Assembly: GCA_037131655.1 (NCBI GenBank)
Contig: JBAXQP010000039.1
Coordinates: forward strand, 1-13,761
Source: a bacterium
Lineage (GTDB): Bacteria > Armatimonadota > Fimbriimonadia > Fimbriimonadales > JBAXQP01
Length of the DNA stretch: 13,761 bases
Direction: 5' to 3'
Shown here: positions 1 to 6,114 of the stretch, one piece after another
Layout: each line of letters starts with the position of its first letter
Position numbering within the stretch: position 1 is the stretch's first letter
Translations under genes and position numbers: made by a program
The notes under the pieces: generated by a model
Seen by the model: the letters and a program-made list of their open reading frames with translations, nothing else
Told to the model about the DNA's origin: nothing
Databases searched by the model: none

Positions 1-643
1 GGTTCGAACAAAGGCCAAAGCGGAAGGCCGTTATATACGCCAATCCGGTGGTTCCGGTCAATACGGACATTGTGTGTTGGTCGTTGAACCGAAGACTGAT
101 GGCGGCTATGAGTTCGTTAACAAATTAGTTGGTGGATCGATCCCGAGAGAGTTTGTGCCAGCGATTGAGAAGGGCGTAAAAGAAGCGCTCGAATCAGGCG
201 CAGTGGCAGGATATCCGGTTATCGATGTTCGGGTGACGCTCGTAGATGGTTCGTATCATGAGGTAGATTCATCCGAAAATGCTTTTAAAATGGCAGGTGT
301 CTTAGCCTTTAGGGAAGCGATGAAACGAGCTAACCCAACTTTGAAGGAACCAGTGATGTCAGTGGAAATCACTACTCCTAAAGAGTATATGGGTGACGTC
401 ATAGGTGACTTAAGCTCGCGAAGAGGCCGAATTGAAGGCATGGATGAAGCTGCCGGCGGTGTTGCAATTATCAAGGCGCAGGTGCCATTATCCGAGTTGT
501 TCGGTTATGTTACACAACTGCGATCGCTAACACAGGGACGCGCTGCACCGCATATGCAGCCTTCGCATTATGAGGAAGTTCCTCAAAATATTGCACAAGA
601 TTTGGTCGCGAAACAAACCGGCGGCCAGTTAGCTAAACGGTAA
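1..643 (+). CDS. fusA: Elongation factor G, C-terminal part (5' end outside window)
   Basis: The reading frame is open from base 2 and ends at TAA 641-643, giving about 213 residues of domains IV and V of EF-G, the GTPase that drives tRNA-mRNA translocation and, with RRF, ribosome recycling. Family signatures are visible: RQSGGSGQYGH at the start of domain IV, VGGSIPREFVPAIEKG, the tip loop DGSYHEVDSSE, and in domain V GDVIGDLSSRRGRIEGM, LRSLTQGR and SHYEEVPQNIA. The loop that usually reads GGRGQ has Ser in place of Arg. The G domain lies upstream of the window. This copy precedes tuf as in a normal str operon, so I take it as the housekeeping EF-G, in contrast to the divergent paralogue at 9742. 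By eye, about half of the aligned positions are identical between the two, so they are not a recent duplication. Confidence 0.96.
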   Translation, partial: VRTKAKAEGRYIRQSGGSGQYGHCVLVVEPKTDGGYEFVNKLVGGSIPREFVPAIEKGVKEALESGAVAGYPVIDVRVTLVDGSYHEVDSSENAFKMAGVLAFREAMKRANPTLKEPVMSVEITTPKEYMGDVIGDLSSRRGRIEGMDEAAGGVAIIKAQVPLSELFGYVTQLRSLTQGRAAPHMQPSHYEEVPQNIAQDLVAKQTGGQLAKR

Positions 644-734
644 GCATATGGGCAATGGATGTGGAACGCTAAAGACTTAATTGTCAAAGCTTTGCACGCA
701 CACTACCAGCCCGAGGGATGGAGGAAACAAAAAG

Positions 735-1943
735 ATGGCTAGAGCCAAATTCGAAAGAAAAAAGCCACACGTTAATGTGGGCACCGTTGGTCACGTAGAC
801 CACGGTAAGACAACCCTTACTAGCGCCATCACCAAGGTGCTGGCGGATGAAGGGCTTGCTACGTTCGTAACTTATGACGAAGTGGCGCATGCGGATGCTA
901 AGAATTTCCGCCGTGACGAAACTAAAATCTTGACGGTTGCAACTTCGCACGTTGAGTATGAATCGGCCACACGTCACTATGCGCACGTTGACTGTCCTGG
1001 TCACGCCGACTATGTTAAGAACATGATTACGGGCGCTGCTCAGATGGATGGCGCAATTTTGACTGTCTCCGCTGCTGATGGCCCAATGCCTCAGACTCGA
1101 GAGCACATCATTCTTGCTAAACAAGTAGGCGTACCTTTTATCGTTGTGTTTATGAATAAGTCCGATCTAGTTGAAGATACGGAACTGTTGGACTTGGTTG
1201 AGCTGGAAGTTAGAGAACTTCTTAGCAAGTACGATTTCCCCGGTGATGACACCCCTGTGATCCGCGGTTCTGCAACTCTGGCGATTGCCGGCGATACCGG
1301 TCCGTACGGAACTAAGGCTATTCTTGAACTTGTAAAGGCCCTTGATGAGCATATTCCGCTGCCGGAACGCGAAATCGATAAGCCTTTCTTAATGGCTGTT
1401 GAAGACGTTTTCACCATTACCGGACGCGGCACTGTTGCCACCGGTCGTGTTGAGCGCGGCGTGTTGACAACCGGTACTGAAGTTGAACTTGTTGGTTTGA
1501 AGCACGAACCTAAAAAGGCTATCTGTACTGGTGTTGAAATGTTCCGCAAGACGTTGGACAGAACAGAAGCAGGCGATAATGTTGGTCTTCTTCTGCGAGG
1601 CGTTGACCGCAAGGATATTGAGCGCGGCATGGTTATTGCCAAGCCCGGCTCGATTAAGCCTCACACTAAGTTCGATGGTGAAGTTTACGTCTTGACCAAA
1701 GATGAAGGTGGACGTCATACCCCGTTTATTACCGGGTATCGCCCGCAGTTCTACTTCCGCACGACTGACGTGACCGGTACTTTGAACCTGCCGGAAGGCG
1801 TTGAAATGGTTATGCCGGGAGATAACATTACGATGTCGATCGAGTTACTCGATCCGATCGCGATGGAAACAGGAAGCCACTTCGCTATCCGCGAGGGCGG
1901 CCGAACGGTCGGCGCAGGCGTCATTACTAAGATATACGAATAA
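735..1943 (+). CDS. tuf: Elongation factor Tu
   Basis: This is a full-length EF-Tu of 402 residues, the GTPase that brings aminoacyl-tRNA to the ribosomal A site. Visible motifs are the P-loop GHVDHGKT (19-26), DCPGH (86-90) with the catalytic His90, NKSD (141-144) for guanine specificity where most EF-Tu have NKCD, and GSA (178-180). Domains II and III follow, with FTITGRGTVATGRVERG and a C-terminal GAGVITKIYE. The ATG at 735 is chosen because GGAGGA (720-725) lies 9 bases upstream and the protein then begins MARAKFERKKPHVNVGTVGH, as is usual. An in-frame TTG at 681 would only add a non-conserved leader. The oddity is switch I (about 58-70): the near-universal ERGITI is replaced by a TKILTV segment, keeping the Mg-binding Thr (Thr67). 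I recall a similar RDxTKxxTI form in planctomycete EF-Tu. Confidence 0.98.
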   Translation: MARAKFERKKPHVNVGTVGHVDHGKTTLTSAITKVLADEGLATFVTYDEVAHADAKNFRRDETKILTVATSHVEYESATRHYAHVDCPGHADYVKNMITGAAQMDGAILTVSAADGPMPQTREHIILAKQVGVPFIVVFMNKSDLVEDTELLDLVELEVRELLSKYDFPGDDTPVIRGSATLAIAGDTGPYGTKAILELVKALDEHIPLPEREIDKPFLMAVEDVFTITGRGTVATGRVERGVLTTGTEVELVGLKHEPKKAICTGVEMFRKTLDRTEAGDNVGLLLRGVDRKDIERGMVIAKPGSIKPHTKFDGEVYVLTKDEGGRHTPFITGYRPQFYFRTTDVTGTLNLPEGVEMVMPGDNITMSIELLDPIAMETGSHFAIREGGRTVGAGVITKIYE

Positions 1944-1994
1944 AGGATGCAATATCGGTTCGGGCGGTGAATGATGCCCGAACCGAAGTATCCT
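1944..1994 (+). other. Strong two-part stem-loop between tuf and rpsJ
   Basis: The inverted repeat starts right after the tuf stop codon. The inner stem is 11 bp, TCGGTTCGGGC (1955-1965) pairing with GCCCGAACCGA (1976-1986), with a 10-base loop. An outer 5-bp stem pairs AGGAT (1944-1948) with ATCCT (1990-1994). There is no U-tract after it, so it does not look like an intrinsic terminator. It ends 9 bases before the GGAG (2004-2007) of rpsJ. It could be a processing or stability element, or could isolate rpsJ translation from tuf. The pairing is seen directly; the role is inferred. Confidence 0.75.
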
Positions 1995-2012
1995 AGGAGT
2001 TGTGGAGAGTAT

Positions 2013-2321
2013 ATGCGACGGGATAAAGTCAGAATACGATTAAGAGCATACGATCATCGAATTCTCGACCAATCGGCAGAGAAGATTGCCGAGACGGCAA
2101 AATCTACGGGCGCCCGCATTAGCGGTCCAGTCCCGTTACCGACGGATATTCGCAAGTTCTGCGTTATCCGTGGTCCTCACATTGATAAGGAATCGATGGA
2201 GCATTTTGAGATAAGAACTCACAAACGTTTGATCGATATCCAAGAGCCGAGTAACAAAACTATAGACGCTTTAATGAGGTTAGACCTTCCAAGCGGCGTT
2301 GATATTGAGATTAAGCTCTAA
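2013..2321 (+). CDS. rpsJ: 30S ribosomal protein S10 (NusE)
   Basis: S10 sits in the head of the 30S subunit and, as NusE, joins the transcription antitermination complex with NusB. The 102-residue product has the usual length and conserved blocks: KVRIRLRAYDHRILDQSAEKI near the start, GPVPLPTDIRKF, the loop HIDKESMEHFEIRTHKRLIDI, and TIDALMRLDLPSGVDIEIKL at the end. The start at 2013 is preferred because GGAG (2004-2007) is 5 bases upstream and the N-terminus then matches the family. A longer frame from ATG 1971 would begin inside the loop of the preceding hairpin and add 14 unconserved residues. It is first of the S10-operon genes but is separated by 335 bases from rplC, which is its close neighbour in most bacteria. 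Confidence 0.97.
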   Translation: MRRDKVRIRLRAYDHRILDQSAEKIAETAKSTGARISGPVPLPTDIRKFCVIRGPHIDKESMEHFEIRTHKRLIDIQEPSNKTIDALMRLDLPSGVDIEIKL

Positions 2322-2441
2322 CTTAGGGTATTATCTAAGAGATCGATAACAAGTGGATTGGTCGAACTAGGCGGCATAAGCCGTGAGTGGTTGAAAAAAG
2401 AAAACAGAACTCTCTGTTTCAAATCTCATAGATCGGCATCA

Positions 2442-2495
2442 GAGGCGTTAGCGCCTCATCTTCGAGCTTTGATCAAACCTCAAATGAGGCAAAGC
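2442..2495 (+). other. Mutually exclusive RNA hairpins (attenuator-like)
   Basis: Hairpin A is GAGGCG (2442-2447), loop TTAG, CGCCTC (2452-2457). Hairpin B pairs GCCTCAT (2453-2459) with ATGAGGC (2484-2490) and uses the 3' arm of A, so the two cannot form together. A third option pairs GCTTTG (2466-2471) with CAAAGC (2490-2495) around the small stem CCTC/GAGG (2478-2481 with 2486-2489), and is compatible with A. Such switching is typical of leaders controlled by a bound protein or by transcription speed. The base pairing is exact, but there is no poly-U run after either form. Confidence 0.4.
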
Positions 2496-2522
2496 AATAA
2501 AGACAGAAGCTGAACTATGACA

Positions 2523-2551
2523 TTCGAAGCTGGATTTACCTCTGATATACT
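2523..2551 (+). promoter_or_regulatory. Candidate sigma-70-type promoter for rplC onward
   Basis: TATACT (2546-2551) matches the -10 consensus at five of six bases and is preceded by TG at 2543-2544, giving an extended -10. A weak -35, TTCGAA (2523-2528), lies 17 bases upstream. Transcription would start near 2557 and give a leader of about 100 bases before the rplC ATG. The lineage's own consensus is unknown, so this is a motif match only. Confidence 0.35.
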
Positions 2552-2656
2552 CTTCAACTGCCACCTGTAGTCCATTTATGCGTTAAATTCTATTACTATA
2601 GTAGCGATATGCATGAGTGGTCGACCAAGCCGCTGCGATTACACAAGGAGAACAAG

Positions 2657-3292
2657 ATGGTTCCCGCAATCTTGGGACGTAAAGTGGGTATGACCCACAT
2701 TTTCAATACAGACGGCAAGATGGTCACCGTGACGGTTTTAGAAGCCGGCCCAGTACAAGTGACCCAAATAAGAACGCCTGAAAAAGAAGGATACAGCGCA
2801 GTGCAGCTCGGTTTTGAAGAAATCCCCGAGCGTAAGGCAAATCGCCCTGATCGTGGCCATTTTAAAAAGGCTGGCGTTACACCTAAACGATTTTTACGCG
2901 AAATCCGCATGCAGGATGTAAGCGAATTCAGTCTTGGTCAAGAGATTAAGGTTGATGAGGTTTTCACTGAAGGCGAGCGGATACGCGTTACTGGTCAATC
3001 CAAAGGAAAAGGTTTTGCGGGTGGTGTTAAACGGTACCATTTTCATGGCGCTGATGCGACCCACGGTAATATGACTCACCGTAAAACGGCTTCGAATGGT
3101 GCAACAGGCCCTGCGCGTGTTTTCAAAGGCTCCAAGCGACCTGGTCATATGGGTGATGAAAGAGTTACACAATTAGGCCTGAAGGTCGTAGCTGTTGATG
3201 CTACACGAAACCTGTTGCTGGTAAGTGGTTCGGTTCCAGGTGCAAATGGTTCACTTGTAATCGTAGCGCGTGAAGGTCGGAGGCGAGCATAA
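2657..3292 (+). CDS. rplC: 50S ribosomal protein L3
   Basis: L3 is an early-assembly 23S rRNA-binding protein whose long loop reaches close to the peptidyl transferase centre. The product has 211 residues, normal for the family. It starts MVPAILGRKVGMTHIF and contains the central loop with GKGFAGGVKRYHFHGA, GNMTHRKTASNGATGPARVF and KRPGHMGDERVTQLGLKV, all typical of L3. The ATG at 2657 is chosen because AAGGAG (2645-2650) lies 6 bases upstream. An in-frame ATG at 2609 would add 16 unconserved residues and lies within the leader. Its stop overlaps the rplD start by one base (TAATG at 3290-3294), which suggests coupled translation. Confidence 0.97.
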   Translation: MVPAILGRKVGMTHIFNTDGKMVTVTVLEAGPVQVTQIRTPEKEGYSAVQLGFEEIPERKANRPDRGHFKKAGVTPKRFLREIRMQDVSEFSLGQEIKVDEVFTEGERIRVTGQSKGKGFAGGVKRYHFHGADATHGNMTHRKTASNGATGPARVFKGSKRPGHMGDERVTQLGLKVVAVDATRNLLLVSGSVPGANGSLVIVAREGRRRA

Positions 3293-3921
3293 TGGCTACT
3301 ATTAAGCTTTGGAACCGCGATGGTAAAGATATCGGCACTTACGAAATGAATGATGCCATTAGTGGTATTGAGATAAATGTTTATTCGATGCGCCGAGCAA
3401 TATTGGCTGAAGAAGCTAATAGCCGCCAGGGTACATCACAAACAAAAGAGCGTAGCGATGTTCGCGGTGGTGGGCGTAAGCCTTACAAGCAGAAGAAGAC
3501 CGGTCGAGCCCGACAGGGAACGATCCGAGCTCCTCATTATGCACACGGCGGCGTATGCTTTGGACCTCATCCTCGCGATTACGATCAGAAGGTTAATCGC
3601 AAGGAACGCCAACTGGCTATCAAGAGCGCTTTTAATTCAAAAGTTATCGATGGAGCTTTAATCGCAATTGATGAGATTTCTTTTGCTGAACCAAAGACCA
3701 GATTAGCAGCAGAGTTTTTGGCGAATGTTGGAGCCACAGAAAAGCGCGTTATGGTGCTTTTAGGCGCTCATGATGAAATGGCTATTAAGTGCTTCCGCAA
3801 TATTCCTTTTGTGATGCTGCGGACTGCCCCTAATGTTTCCACAAGAGACTTATTGGTTTCGCACAAGATAATCGCTTCAAAGAGCGCGCTGAGTATGTTG
3901 GAGGAGGCGTGGGCTAAATGA
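3292..3921 (+). CDS. rplD: 50S ribosomal protein L4
   Basis: L4 binds 23S rRNA and its extended loop lines the constriction of the peptide exit tunnel; in E. coli it also represses the S10 operon. The 209-residue product has the expected N-terminal strand region and the basic loop at roughly residues 48-95 (RQGTSQTKERSDVRGGGRKP, GRARQGTIRAPHYAHGG, GPHPRDY), followed by a C-terminal globular part ending NVSTRDLLVSHKIIASKSALSMLEE. GGAGG (3279-3283) lies 8 bases before the ATG, and the start overlaps the rplC stop. Its end overlaps rplW by four bases (ATGA). If L4 autoregulation exists here, the structured gap before rplC would be a natural target, but nothing in the sequence proves it. Confidence 0.97.
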   Translation: MATIKLWNRDGKDIGTYEMNDAISGIEINVYSMRRAILAEEANSRQGTSQTKERSDVRGGGRKPYKQKKTGRARQGTIRAPHYAHGGVCFGPHPRDYDQKVNRKERQLAIKSAFNSKVIDGALIAIDEISFAEPKTRLAAEFLANVGATEKRVMVLLGAHDEMAIKCFRNIPFVMLRTAPNVSTRDLLVSHKIIASKSALSMLEEAWAK

Positions 3922-4214
3922 AAGACCTACATGACATAATACTTGGGCCGATCATTACGGAACGCTCGGTCGAGATGTCGTTAGAAGGACGTTATCAGTT
4001 TAAAGTTGCGATGGACGCCGGCAAGATCGAGATCGGTCTCGCACTTGAAGGCATCTATAAAGCTAATAAGATTAAAGTGATAAAAGTCAATACCACGACC
4101 GTGCATGGCAAGACCAAGATGTACGCTCGCAGAACCCCCGGCAAAAGACCGGATTGGAAGAAAGCGACTGTACGGCTATTACCTGGCCAGACAATTGAGG
4201 ATTTCACAGTCTAA
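3918..4214 (+). CDS. rplW: 50S ribosomal protein L23
   Basis: L23 sits at the exit of the peptide tunnel and is the docking site for trigger factor and SRP. The 98 residues match the family from the start (DIILGPIITERSVEMS), through YQFKVAMDAGKIEIGLALEG, to VNTTTVHGKTKMYARRTPGKRPDWKKATVRL and the closing IEDF. The ATG overlaps the rplD stop in an ATGA junction (3918-3921), with GGAGG a little upstream inside rplD, so translation is probably coupled. The 35-base gap to rplB holds only a 3-bp repeat (CGC/GCG) and the rplB ribosome binding site. Confidence 0.96.
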   Translation: MKDLHDIILGPIITERSVEMSLEGRYQFKVAMDAGKIEIGLALEGIYKANKIKVIKVNTTTVHGKTKMYARRTPGKRPDWKKATVRLLPGQTIEDFTV

Positions 4215-4249
4215 CGCGGTTGCGATTAGAGAAGTGATGAGGAGAACAT

Positions 4250-5080
4250 ATGCCAGTTAAGCAGAGAAAACCGACATCGCCTGGGCGACGTTTTATGATA
4301 TCGCCGACCTATTCGGAGATCACCAAAACTGATCCTGAAAGGTCACTCCTTGCGCCGCTTAAAAGCTCCGGTGGTAGAAATAATGCCGGTCGAACGACTA
4401 TTCGTTTCCGTGGTGGCGGTAATAAGCGCGCCTATCGAATTATTGATTTCAAAAGAAATAAGCTTGATGTCTCTGGCAAAGTCGCTGCGATTGAATACGA
4501 TCCTAATCGCACCTGCCGAATCGCGCTTATTCATTATAAAGATGGCGAGAAACGATATATTCTCGCACCTTCTAATTTAAATGTTGGGGATTTTGTGACA
4601 GCAGGAGAAACGGCTGACATCAAACCGGGTAATGCACTGCCGCTTCGCAACATTCCGCTCGGTACAATTGTACACAACATTGAGCTTAATCCTGGACGTG
4701 GTGGCCAAATCGTTCGCAGCGCCGGTGTCGGCGCACAAGTAATGGCGAAAGAAGGCAATTATGTTACTCTTAGGTTGCCCAGCAGTGAAATGCGATTGAT
4801 ATTCCTTAACTGTTATGCAACAGTGGGGCAGGTGGGCAATCCCGAGCACGAAAACGAATCATACGGAAAAGCAGGCAAGCGCCGACAGAAGGGCTTCCGC
4901 CCGCACGTTCGTGGTGTTGTTATGTCCCCACGTGACCACCCGCATGGTGGTGGCGAGGCGAAGTCACCTGTAGGACGCAAAAAAGGTCCTGCAACTCCTT
5001 GGGGTAAGATTGCGTTGGGTCTTAAAACTCGACATAACAAGCGTACGAATCAGTACATAGTACGAGGCCGGTCTAAGTAA
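4250..5080 (+). CDS. rplB: 50S ribosomal protein L2
   Basis: L2 is a primary 23S rRNA-binding protein needed for subunit joining and peptidyl transfer. The 276-residue length is normal. The N-terminal part shows the PTSPGRRF block and GGGNKRAYRIIDFKR; the middle shows the SH3-like barrel with IEYDPNRTCRIALIHYKDGEKRYILAP; the C-terminal part shows the essential DHPHGGGEAKSPVGRKKGP (from Asp229) and TPWGKIALGLKTR. Just before DHPHGGGE the sequence reads VVMSPR, where NPV or NPC is usual, a small departure near a functional loop. GAGGAG (4239-4244) lies 5 bases before the ATG. The last codons and stop lie in a short hairpin (5069-5085). Confidence 0.98.
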   Translation: MPVKQRKPTSPGRRFMISPTYSEITKTDPERSLLAPLKSSGGRNNAGRTTIRFRGGGNKRAYRIIDFKRNKLDVSGKVAAIEYDPNRTCRIALIHYKDGEKRYILAPSNLNVGDFVTAGETADIKPGNALPLRNIPLGTIVHNIELNPGRGGQIVRSAGVGAQVMAKEGNYVTLRLPSSEMRLIFLNCYATVGQVGNPEHENESYGKAGKRRQKGFRPHVRGVVMSPRDHPHGGGEAKSPVGRKKGPATPWGKIALGLKTRHNKRTNQYIVRGRSK

Positions 5081-5085
5081 GACCG
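5069..5085 (+). other. Short hairpin spanning the rplB stop codon
   Basis: CGGTCT (5069-5074) pairs perfectly with AGACCG (5080-5085) across a 5-base loop, and the TAA stop (5078-5080) straddles loop and stem. The pyrimidine-rich TCTCTCTAATT that follows is not a clean U-tract, so a terminator is not claimed. Confidence 0.45.
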
Positions 5086-5136
5086 TCTCTCTAATTGATA
5101 ACGAAATAGTTTAGGAACTGGCATCGGAGGTAATGG

Positions 5137-5418
5137 ATGGCTCGTTCGATTAAGAAGGGCCCGTTCATAGACGATCACTTGATGAAAAAAGTTGATCGAT
5201 TGAACGTGGAAAATAGGAAAATGATCGTGAAGACCTGGTCGCGCCGCTCGACCGTTGTGCCTGCAATGATAGGGCACACGATAGCGGTGCATGATGGTCG
5301 AAAGCATGTGCCGGTGTTTATCACCGAAAACATGATTGGTCATAAGTTGGGTGAATTTGCGCCAACGCGTACGTTTCGCGGTCATGCGGGTAGTGATAAG
5401 ACCTCCCGAGTCAGATAA
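5137..5418 (+). CDS. rpsS: 30S ribosomal protein S19
   Basis: S19 lies in the head of the small subunit beside S13, near the A-site tRNA and the intersubunit bridges. The 93 residues are full length and match the family closely: MARSIKKGPFIDDHLMKKV at the start, the central TWSRRSTVVPAMIGHTIAVHDG with KHVPVFITENMIGHKLGEFAPTR, and FRGHAG near the end. GGAGG (5126-5130) is 6 bases before the ATG. The gene stands alone, with a 56-base gap before it and a 92-base gap after it, the latter filled by two inverted repeats. Confidence 0.97.
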   Translation: MARSIKKGPFIDDHLMKKVDRLNVENRKMIVKTWSRRSTVVPAMIGHTIAVHDGRKHVPVFITENMIGHKLGEFAPTRTFRGHAGSDKTSRVR

Positions 5419-5421
5419 CGG

Positions 5422-5492
5422 ATCGTCGTTTGGTGTCGAGTTAAGACGATACTAATTAGGATGTCGGATTGGCAGGCAAATGCCTGCGACAT
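5422..5492 (+). other. Two inverted repeats between rpsS and rplV
   Basis: The first is ATCGTC (5422-5427) with GACGAT (5445-5450) across 17 bases. The second is stronger: ATGTC (5461-5465) pairs with GACAT (5488-5492), and inside it GCAGGC (5472-5477) pairs with GCCTGC (5482-5487) around an AAAT loop, leaving a 6-base bulge on the left. The second ends just before AGAGGA (5497-5502), the rplV ribosome binding site. No U-tract follows. The two-part build resembles the hairpins before rpsJ and rpsC. Confidence 0.65.
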
Positions 5493-5510
5493 GGGAAGAG
5501 GACGAGAACG

Positions 5511-6065
5511 ATGGAAGTCAGAGCGGTTGGAAAATATTTACGTGTTCCGCCGAGGAAAGCTCGGTTGATCGTTGATCAAGTGAGAGGCTTGCCTGCAGTG
5601 GCAGCTCTAAACCACCTGAAGTTCATGCCTCAGGATGCCGCCAGATATGTCGGCAAGGTACTTGCATCTGCGATTGCGAATGCGAAAGAAAATTTAAACA
5701 TGAGTGAAGACACACTCAAAATTTCGAAGGTCTATGTTGACGAAGGCCCAAGAATTAAACGAATTCAGCCGCGAGCAATGGGCCGGGCATTTCATATCTT
5801 GAAACGCATGAGCCACATTACTGTAGTGGTAGAGGACAGCATCGTACCTCTTACACCTAAGCGGCGCAGAACAGCTACTGCTGAAACACAGCCTAAACCT
5901 GTTGTTAAGGCGACAACAAGAACCAAGAAGACTAAGGAAGATGCAGCTGTTGAAACAGTTGCTCCGGTTGTGACCGGCCAGACTCCTGTGGTTCTTGATG
6001 AGACGCCAGTGAAGAAAACTAGAAAAACGACTAAGCCGAAAGTGGCGGAGTCGCAAGAGAAATAG
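5511..6065 (+). CDS. rplV: 50S ribosomal protein L22 with long C-terminal tail
   Basis: L22 binds all domains of 23S rRNA and its beta-hairpin lines the exit tunnel beside L4. Residues 1-111 are a normal L22: KYLRVPPRKARLIVDQVRG, ASAIANAKEN, and the tunnel hairpin DEGPRIKRIQPRAMGRAF up to SHITVVVED. After this come about 70 extra residues (112-184), rich in Lys, Thr, Val, Pro and Glu, with no recognisable domain, whereas most bacterial L22 end near 110-120. The tail's words (VETVAPVV, DETPVKKT) resemble those in the S17 extension. The ATG at 5511 is chosen over an in-frame TTG at 5469, which lies inside the upstream hairpin; AGAGGA is 8 bases before the ATG. I cannot say whether the tail is structured. 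Confidence 0.95.
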   Translation: MEVRAVGKYLRVPPRKARLIVDQVRGLPAVAALNHLKFMPQDAARYVGKVLASAIANAKENLNMSEDTLKISKVYVDEGPRIKRIQPRAMGRAFHILKRMSHITVVVEDSIVPLTPKRRRTATAETQPKPVVKATTRTKKTKEDAAVETVAPVVTGQTPVVLDETPVKKTRKTTKPKVAESQEK

Positions 6066-6098
6066 GAGCAGTTAGGCGGCTTCTGCCGCAGAATGCTC
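6066..6098 (+). other. Two-part stem-loop between rplV and rpsC
   Basis: The outer stem pairs GAGCA (6066-6070) with TGCTC (6094-6098); the inner stem pairs GCGGC (6076-6080) with GCCGC (6085-6089) around a TTCT loop. It starts directly after the rplV stop and ends 3 bases before AGGGGG (6102-6107), the rpsC ribosome binding site. It has no U-tract and so is not terminator-like. The build is the same as before rpsJ and rplV. Confidence 0.65.
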
Positions 6099-6114
6099 TA
6101 AAGGGGGCTACGAG

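Larger units (their letters stand above)
2322..2656 (+). promoter_or_regulatory. 335-base structured non-coding gap between rpsJ and rplC
   Basis: No convincing gene is present on either strand. Perfect inverted repeats include CGGC/GCCG (2372-2375 with 2380-2383), AAACAGA/TCTGTTT (2402-2408 with 2413-2419) and GAGGCG/CGCCTC (2442-2447 with 2452-2457). The arm GCCTCAT (2453-2459) can instead pair with ATGAGGC (2484-2490), which excludes the previous hairpin. A candidate promoter lies at 2523-2551. Two perfect 10-base palindromes follow, TACTATAGTA (2594-2603) and TGGTCGACCA (2618-2627). The rplC ribosome binding site AAGGAG is at 2645-2650. The position suggests a leader controlling rplC and the genes after it, perhaps like the S10 leader that E. 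coli has upstream of rpsJ. That function is inferred. Confidence 0.5.

Noticed and set aside
681..734. Upstream in-frame TTG start for tuf
   Set aside because: It would add 18 unconserved residues and lies upstream of the good GGAGGA site serving ATG 735.
684..1642. Long open frames on the minus strand under tuf (684-1124 and 1091-1642)
   Set aside because: They are shadows of the strongly biased tuf reading frame; tuf is unambiguous and they resemble nothing recognisable.
1944..1994. Intergenic hairpins as rho-independent terminators
   Set aside because: None is followed by a T-rich run, and essential r-protein genes with no clear new promoter continue downstream.
1971..2012. Upstream ATG for rpsJ
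   Set aside because: It lies in the loop of a strong hairpin and gives a non-family N-terminus; ATG 2013 has GGAG at proper spacing.
2609..2656. Upstream ATG for rplC
   Set aside because: The added residues are unlike L3 and the AAGGAG site at 2645-2650 clearly serves ATG 2657.
2322..2656. A tRNA or small protein in the rpsJ-rplC gap
   Set aside because: No TTCGA-type T-loop with matching acceptor arms and no start with a ribosome binding site and plausible protein was found; the minus-strand frame there mostly overlaps rplC.
5469..5510. Upstream TTG start for rplV
   Set aside because: It is within the hairpin and adds unconserved residues; ATG 5511 has AGAGGA 8 bases upstream.
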